Source of the DNA: Callorhinus ursinus
Taxonomy: Eukaryota; Chordata; Mammalia; Carnivora; Otariidae
Assembly: GCF_003265705.1 (NCBI RefSeq)
Contig: NW_020312867.1
Coordinates: forward strand, 1,745,615-1,809,614
Direction: 5' to 3'
DNA: 64,000 nt
The position numbers and the translations under genes were made by a program. Within the stretch, counting starts at the first letter, position 1; each line of letters starts with the position of its first letter. Of the stretch, positions 60,798 through 64,000 are shown in pieces. A model generated the notes under the pieces. It was not told where the DNA came from. It saw nothing but the letters and a program-made list of their open reading frames with translations, and did no database searches.

Positions 60798-63203
60798 CTG
60801 GAAAAAAGAAAAAAAGATAATTTAATTTACACCAAGGAAATTCTCAATCCACAGTTCTTCTGCCCTAAGCTACTCCTAAAGAATATTAAGCATTATTTAC
60901 TTGAGATCAGGGTTCCTTTATGTTTGAAACAACAACTTAAATAACTTATTGACATCACTAACAAAACAGGTTTGAGAATACAAGTTTGAAAAACAAAACA
61001 AGAATGGGCCGTCTTCATTTCTGTGATATTTTAACCAGAATAATTGATGGTAAAAATAAAGATAATCCAAAGAAAATTCCTAAAGGATAAGCAGTCAATA
61101 TCCTCAAGAAGACATATTAAAACCAAGGTTTTCATTTATTCTATTGTAAAGATGAGCATTTTTAATTCACTCTTAATTACCAAATACTGCAGAATGAAAA
61201 GACTGAGCCAGGTTTCAGTTTTAAAATAGATTCTTATAATTTATTTTCCTACACTGATAATTTCTCTTTGAACATTCCAATAACAATCATCAATGATATC
61301 AATTCTACAATCCATAGAAATCTCTCAATGCACCAATGCATATTTATCTCAAATATAAATATATATTAATGCTACATTATTAATGCAAATTTAAAGGTGT
61401 CTGAATTCTGGATATGCAAAATTATGGCTCCCACAGAAACCATAATTCTTCTCTCTTATACATACTAAATGTAGTATTTCCTATTACTCTATATGGCATC
61501 ATATATTAAACAATAAAAACCTCATGCACTATGTCTGAGTTACAGTTGCTTAGGGGAACATTACTGAATTTCCTGGCTTCTATGCACATAACTTCTCAAC
61601 TGTAAAGTTACATCACTATCATTTTTGGTCCCAGTTTTCTTTTAAAAGAAATAAATAAGAATATAATCAGACAGTCCAAAACACTACATTTTCTCCAATG
61701 TAAAATACCTGAAAAACTCAAGCAAGCCTTATTTCAACCTTTACATACCTGAAAAACTAGTCCTTACTCTATTCCTCTCAGAAACCACTTGTTTCTTTTG
61801 AAATGCACACAGCATGTATAAATTCTGACACAGCAGGCATAAGATGTGACATTTTTAAAGGTAGCTACAGAAGAATAACCCAAGTTAAAAACAAGATTTT
61901 AAAAGCATGTAATAGTTTAAAGTGATGACAAAGTATTCATAAAATTAAATATGGCTATCCTGAGTTTTATCAGCCTTCTGTCAATAACCTAGTTTACATG
62001 GCTAACTGATGATAATCTTCAACTGTTCTAATTATTATTCAAAAGCAGATCAAAAGTGTCAATAGTTACAATATTCTACTGTTGCTACAAAGGTATCATT
62101 ATGGCAAAGGCTTTTCTTTTTTTAAAGTAAACCTTGTCCTGGGATGTTGCAACAAATAAAACTACCAAGTCTATAATGCCAAAAGTTAGCGGATTCAAAA
62201 GTACAAAAGAACTTCAACAAAGGTAATTTGATCAAGCAAAGCTTTACAAATGCCATATATTTTATGTTTAAAAACCCAGAATCCATTGTATAAAATGCCA
62301 ATTTGGACAATTAAGACACGATACATTTTTTTCAGTGCTGCAAACATGATAGCCAAGAGGCCAGAAAGCCAAAGTTTTCACTATTTATGATGCCAATTAA
62401 TTTTCATCATCCTCAAACTTTGCAATGGGATTTACTTAGTCAAACTTTATCCCTCTACATCCAGCATCCTGCAGCCAACATAAATACCATGTGTGTAAAG
62501 GTGATATGACAAAGCCCAGAGCACTTGAATACTCACACCCTCTACTCTAGTCCCAAGTGACAACTCACTTATTCAGATGTCTTTCCAATATGATATAATA
62601 GATCCTTTCATCCCCTATCTATGCCCAATCCAAATGGGATGGAGTAGTTATTAGGCAAAATTTATATAACTAGCTGACCAAAAAATTCAATTTGTTTAGC
62701 TGGTTTTGACATCTAAAAGAGTTGGGGGGAAAAAAAGCCTATTTATCTGCATTCAGGTCAACAAATAAAAACATTACTAAAAAATATTCATTTAAGAGCA
62801 TTTTACATCAAACTTCTCCATAAAGAAGGGAAGTTCTACCTAGGACAGAGCCCAAAGGGATAAATTTAAGAATTATTCCTAGAAAGTGGAAAGACAATAA
62901 CCCATTAAGAATAAAAGTAGTATTTAAGCAAATAATAATAATAATTTCTTTAAACCCTGTAAATATTTTGAAGGCGACTCAGAGATAGTCTGTAAACATC
63001 TTAGGGAAAATGACTTGACCACAGATAGAAATGTCCACTTTTAAAGACTCAGGGTGGGCCAGAATCTAAGGGGCTAGTCAATTTGAGCATAAGGGCACAA
63101 AATCTTTTTCCACTTCAGTGTGGGGGCATTCTCTATTCATGAAGGAAGCCTGGGTATTAGGAAGCTGTATCCTGATGCTTGGAAGAGCATCCTCTACCTT
63201 GGC

Positions 63204-63400
63204 ACTATCCAATATGGTAGCCAGTAGCCACATATGGCCATTGAACACTTGAATTGTAACTAGCACAATTATTTAAAACTTTAGTTCCTTAGTCACACAT
63301 TTCAAGTGCTCAAGAGCCGCATGTGGCAAGAGCATACCTTGCTGGGCATTATGGATATAAGACATCTCACAGAAAGCTGCATTAGGTAGTGCTGTTTGGA
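63204..63400. mobile_element. hAT-Charlie-like fragment (MER3/MER58 type)
   Basis: 'ctatccaatatggtagccag', 'tagccacatatggccattga' and 'tcaagtgctcaagagccgca' resemble the ends of short Charlie-type elements. Boundaries and family are tentative. Confidence 0.5.
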
Positions 63401-63699
63401 TCCTCTACTCAACCATGAAAATGATGTTGGGAGACCACAGTTGAACTTCTAACCTATTTTTAAACTGTGTTAAAAGGCACCATGCTAAATGCTATGGGTA
63501 TTACAAAGAAACAAGAAGCCCTAGTTTCTCCCTCAAAACACAAATCTAGTGAAAAAGACAGAACTAGTAAGAATGAAATAAATGCTAAATTATTATGGGA
63601 TGGGGTGGGATACAGTGACTAATTCTAATCAACAAAAGTGCTATAGGTTTGGTTGGAGTCAGATGATCACCTTCACTTATTAAAGGGCACTGAGGCACT

Positions 63700-63860
63700 G
63701 GGTACTTGAAAGCACAAATTTTGGCATCAGAGGGCGCTGGGCTCCAGCTACATGCCCCTAAACAAAGCACTCAATCTCTCCGCATCTTTACATTCTCATC
63801 TATAATATGGGAGATAATAATGCTGGTCTCCTTAAAACATAACATTCCATGAAATTAGGA
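63700..63860 (+). mobile_element. MIR fragment
   Basis: 'ggcatcagagggcgctgggc'-like start, 'aagcactcaatctctccgca' and 'atatgggagataataatgct' follow the MIR order. Confidence 0.5.
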
Positions 63861-64000
63861 TCATGAGATTAGGGTTAAAGGAGCTTCACAGATGAATGCA
63901 CTCTCTAAACTGTTATTTTCCATAACTCAAATAGGTTACAAGGAGGAGGATCTGGGGGCTCCAGGATCTAGCCCCCAACTGCCCAGAGGGGACCCCTATC

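Larger units (their letters stand above)
15550..64000 (-). other. RPRD1B: RPRD1B gene (CREPT), exons 2-7 and 3' UTR; exon 1 off the right edge
   Basis: This is a minus-strand gene with six coding exons visible. Joining the exons gives an uninterrupted reading frame whose phases agree at all five visible junctions, and all visible introns use GT-AG. The joined product covers residues 51 (split codon) to 326 and ends at the expected C-terminus, so nothing downstream of exon 1 is missing. It is RPRD1B rather than the paralogue RPRD1A because it has the acidic insert (EEEDDDYPGSYSPQDPS) and ends in GDLFSTD. The family binds the Ser2/Ser7-phosphorylated RNA polymerase II CTD, scaffolds the RPAP2 phosphatase, and is linked to cyclin D1 transcription. 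Intron sizes from intron 2 to intron 6 are about 7.3, 7.9, 2.0, 4.3 and 19.3 kb. The promoter and exon 1 (about 50 residues, start of the CID) are outside the window. Confidence 0.97.
60798..64000 (-). other. RPRD1B: RPRD1B intron 1 (partial)
   Basis: This is the 3.2 kb of intron upstream of exon 2, continuing past the edge. It is AT-rich and contains only a hAT-like fragment (63204-63400) and a MIR fragment (63700-63860). No CpG-rich promoter region is reached, so exon 1 is not close to base 64000. Confidence 0.85.

Overview
The window is nuclear DNA from a carnivoran mammal. The evidence is a set of thirteen tRNA-derived CAN-SINE copies (head 'cctgggtggctcagtcgg', CT-rich body, AATAAA-rich A tail) and, at the left edge, the GC-rich 5' end of a carnivore-type LINE-1. 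The dog-specific SINE head ('ggcgcagcggttt') was not seen, and several copies have the shorter 'cagtcgttaagc' form. An arctoid such as a bear, seal or mustelid therefore fits better than dog; this is inference.

One protein-coding gene is present: RPRD1B (CREPT), on the minus strand. Its last six coding exons all lie here with canonical splice sites and matching phases: exon 2 (60668-60797), exon 3 (53280-53413), exon 4 (45299-45411), exon 5 (43135-43261), exon 6 (37545-37720) and exon 7 (18090-18239, with the stop). Together they encode residues 51 (split codon) to 326 of the expected 326-residue protein. Exon 1, the start codon and the promoter lie beyond base 64000. The 3' UTR runs from 18089 to about 15550, where an AATAAA signal sits on the minus strand (15570-15575).

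Layout: 1-982 is the 5' end of a LINE-1 in minus orientation that continues off the left edge. 983-15550 is intergenic, with decayed L1, L2, MIR and LTR fragments and a four-layer nested repeat at about 11.4-12.9 kb. 15550-18239 is the RPRD1B terminal exon. 18240-60667 contains the introns, with eleven CAN-SINEs (all in introns 4 to 6), a 1.9-kb L1 3' end, Tigger-type DNA transposons, L2 copies, one LTR and microsatellites. 60798-64000 is the start-proximal intron 1, nearly free of young repeats.

RPRD1B binds the phosphorylated C-terminal domain of RNA polymerase II through its N-terminal CID and dimerises through a C-terminal coiled coil. I found no other gene, RNA gene, CRISPR array or new system. 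The most notable non-coding signals are the one-way orientation of all thirteen CAN-SINEs, their absence from the 5' third of the gene, and a G-run tract in the 3' UTR that could form an RNA G-quadruplex.
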